Origin: Gemmatimonadota bacterium
GTDB lineage: Bacteria; Gemmatimonadota; Gemmatimonadetes; Longimicrobiales; Gaopeijiaceae
Assembly: GCA_016209995.1 (NCBI GenBank)
Contig: JACQVC010000170.1
Span: 1-6,618 of the forward strand
Direction: 5' to 3'
Length of the DNA stretch: 6,618 nt
Position 1 is the first letter of the stretch, and the number at the start of each line of letters is the position of its first letter. Both the position numbers and the translations under genes were made by a program. Below are positions 5,461 through 6,618 of this stretch, piece after piece. Under the pieces are notes generated by a model. It did not search any database, was not told where the DNA came from, and worked only from the letters and a program-made list of their open reading frames with translations.

Positions 5461-6505
5461 AGGCTTCCCCGGCGAGGTGTCGGTCGCCATCGTGGCGCAT
5501 AACGCCGCGAACACGCTGCAGGAAACCGTCGACTCGGTGCTCGCGTCGGGATGCCCGGCCGAGCGAATCACGATCGTCGATGTCGCGAGCACCGACGGCG
5601 CACCCGAAGCGCTTGCGGCCGTCGTCGCCGGCGTACGGCTGCGCCGGCTGGAGGTGAATCGGGGCCCGAGCCCCGGGCGCAACGTCGGGATCCGCGAGGC
5701 AACGACGCCCTGGGTGTTCCTGATGGACGCCGACGTGATGGTCGAGCCCGGCTGCATCCAGGCGCTTGCGGCTCTGCTGCGCGCCGACCCGACCGTGGCG
5801 GTGGGAAGCCCTATCGTCGTGCACGCCGACCGGCCCGACGTCATTCAGTACGCGGGCACCGGCTTTCACTTCATCTGCGAGGCGGTCAATCCCTGGCTCG
5901 ATCGGCCGCTCGCCGAGCGGGGCCCCGCCCCGCTCGACATCGGGGCGGCATCGAGCTGCGCGCTGCTCGTCGTGCGCGAGGCGGCGCTGCGCGCCGGGAT
6001 GTTCGACGAGCGGTACTTCATCGGCAAGGAGGACGGCGACTTCACGCACCGCGTCGTGCTCGCCGGCTACCACATCGTGGAACTCCCGCAGGCCCGCGTG
6101 CGGCACCGGAGCCGGCCACGCAGCGCCTGGCTCTTCTACTATCAGATCCGGAACCGGTGGCACGTGCTGCTCAAGGACTATCAGCTCCGCACGGTGCTGC
6201 TGATCCTGCCGGTGCTCGTCCTCCACGAGGTGCTCCAGGCGATCGTGCTCGTCGCGAAGGGCCACGGCGTCACCTACCTGAAGGCGCTGGCGGGTCTGGT
6301 GCGGATGCTGCCGCGGCTGCCGGCCGATCGCGCCGCGGTCGCGAGAATCCGCGTGCGGCCCGACCGCGACGTGCTGCGGACCGACGCCATCGTGGCGCGC
6401 GGGGATCTGGTGGGTCATCCGCTGGTGCGCGCCGCGCAGCGCCTGTACGAAGGCCTCCTGCGCGGATACTGGCGGCTCATCTATCCGCTGCTGGCGCGAA
6501 GTTGA
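5453..6505 (+). CDS. Glycosyltransferase family 2, membrane-associated
   Basis: 350 residues from GTG at 5453, which has GAGG (5442..5445) 7 nt upstream and overlaps the deacetylase stop codon. A GTG at 5420 would add 11 Arg-rich residues and has no better support. The GT-A nucleotide-sugar fold is clear: VSVAIVAHN (9-17), the VNRGPSPGRNVGI region (68-80), the DXD-type metal site MDADV (91-95), and FIGKEDGDFTHR (189-200), whose Glu-Asp is the usual acceptor/base site of this family. The motif YYQIRNRW (229-236) is common in rhamnosyltransferase-like GT2 proteins. A hydrophobic segment at about 247-268 and an amphipathic Arg-rich C-terminus suggest association with the inner membrane, facing the cytoplasm. 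Inferred role: adding a sugar to a lipid-linked surface-glycan intermediate. Donor and acceptor cannot be read from sequence. A GT4 gene starts 5 nt downstream. Confidence 0.9.
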   Translation: MTEGFPGEVSVAIVAHNAANTLQETVDSVLASGCPAERITIVDVASTDGAPEALAAVVAGVRLRRLEVNRGPSPGRNVGIREATTPWVFLMDADVMVEPGCIQALAALLRADPTVAVGSPIVVHADRPDVIQYAGTGFHFICEAVNPWLDRPLAERGPAPLDIGAASSCALLVVREAALRAGMFDERYFIGKEDGDFTHRVVLAGYHIVELPQARVRHRSRPRSAWLFYYQIRNRWHVLLKDYQLRTVLLILPVLVLHEVLQAIVLVAKGHGVTYLKALAGLVRMLPRLPADRAAVARIRVRPDRDVLRTDAIVARGDLVGHPLVRAAQRLYEGLLRGYWRLIYPLLARS

Positions 6506-6510
6506 CGGCA

Positions 6511-6618
6511 ATGGCGGCCCCTCGCGTCTTGATGCTGACCACCTTCTACCATCCGCTCCTCGGCGGCGTCGAAACACACGCGCGGGAGTTCTCGCGCTAC
6601 GTGGCGGCGCGGGGCGGC
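6511..6618 (+). CDS. Glycosyltransferase family 4 N-terminus, truncated by window edge
   Basis: Thirty-six codons from ATG at 6511 run open to the right edge. The start begins 5 nt after the stop of the GT2 gene. The visible part has a beta-strand VLMLTTFY (6-13), then HPLLGGVETH (14-23) and a helix AREFSRYVAARG. This is the classic opening of GT-B fold GT4 enzymes, in which the Gly-Gly loop lies by the donor/acceptor cleft. No strong ribosome binding site is seen, and a TTG at 6502 in the same frame is an alternative start overlapping the GT2 stop codon; either fits coupled translation. Sugar specificity cannot be judged from this fragment. Confidence 0.8.
   Translation, partial: MAAPRVLMLTTFYHPLLGGVETHAREFSRYVAARGG

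Noticed and set aside
4291..5844. 517-codon minus-strand open frame
   Set aside because: It lies antisense to the deacetylase and GT2 genes, has no recognisable domain and low-complexity Arg/Ser/Pro composition. Long antisense frames are common in GC-rich DNA.
5375..6577. 400-codon minus-strand open frame
   Set aside because: It is antisense to the GT2 gene, whose family motifs are unambiguous; the composition is typical of a shadow frame.

Overview
The window is GC-rich DNA with short intergenic gaps and several GTG starts. It comes from a didermic (outer-membrane) bacterium: two genes have lipobox signal peptides and one encodes an outer-membrane beta-barrel ending in Phe. The gene styles fit an uncultured Acidobacteriota (Vicinamibacteria-like) genome. 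That placement is an impression from family resemblance, not something I could test here.

Left part: a divergent pair. On the minus strand is the 5' two-thirds or so of a polytopic GT-C/ArnT-like glycosyltransferase, cut by the left window edge (1..729). On the plus strand is a 418-residue lipoprotein (966..2222) with two fibronectin-III-like domains, a Pro/Gly linker and a Trp-rich C-terminal domain that I do not recognise. A long inverted repeat (2221..2286) separates this gene from a convergent small outer-membrane beta-barrel gene (2299..3048, minus).

Right part: a plus-strand run that looks like one transcription unit. It holds a second lipoprotein (3320..4249) with the same unrecognised C-terminal domain, a NodB-type polysaccharide deacetylase (4297..5460), a GT2 glycosyltransferase (5453..6505, overlapping the previous gene by 8 nt) and the start of a GT4 glycosyltransferase (6511..6618, cut by the right edge).

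Taken together the window looks like part of a surface-glycan (exopolysaccharide or O-antigen-like) locus with its own surface lipoproteins. The most novel element is the roughly 131-residue C-terminal domain shared by the two lipoproteins. It aligns without gaps at 76 of 131 positions by hand count, keeps two Cys and five Trp, and in the second copy sits at the head of the glycan genes. A role in binding or displaying the glycan is only a hypothesis.
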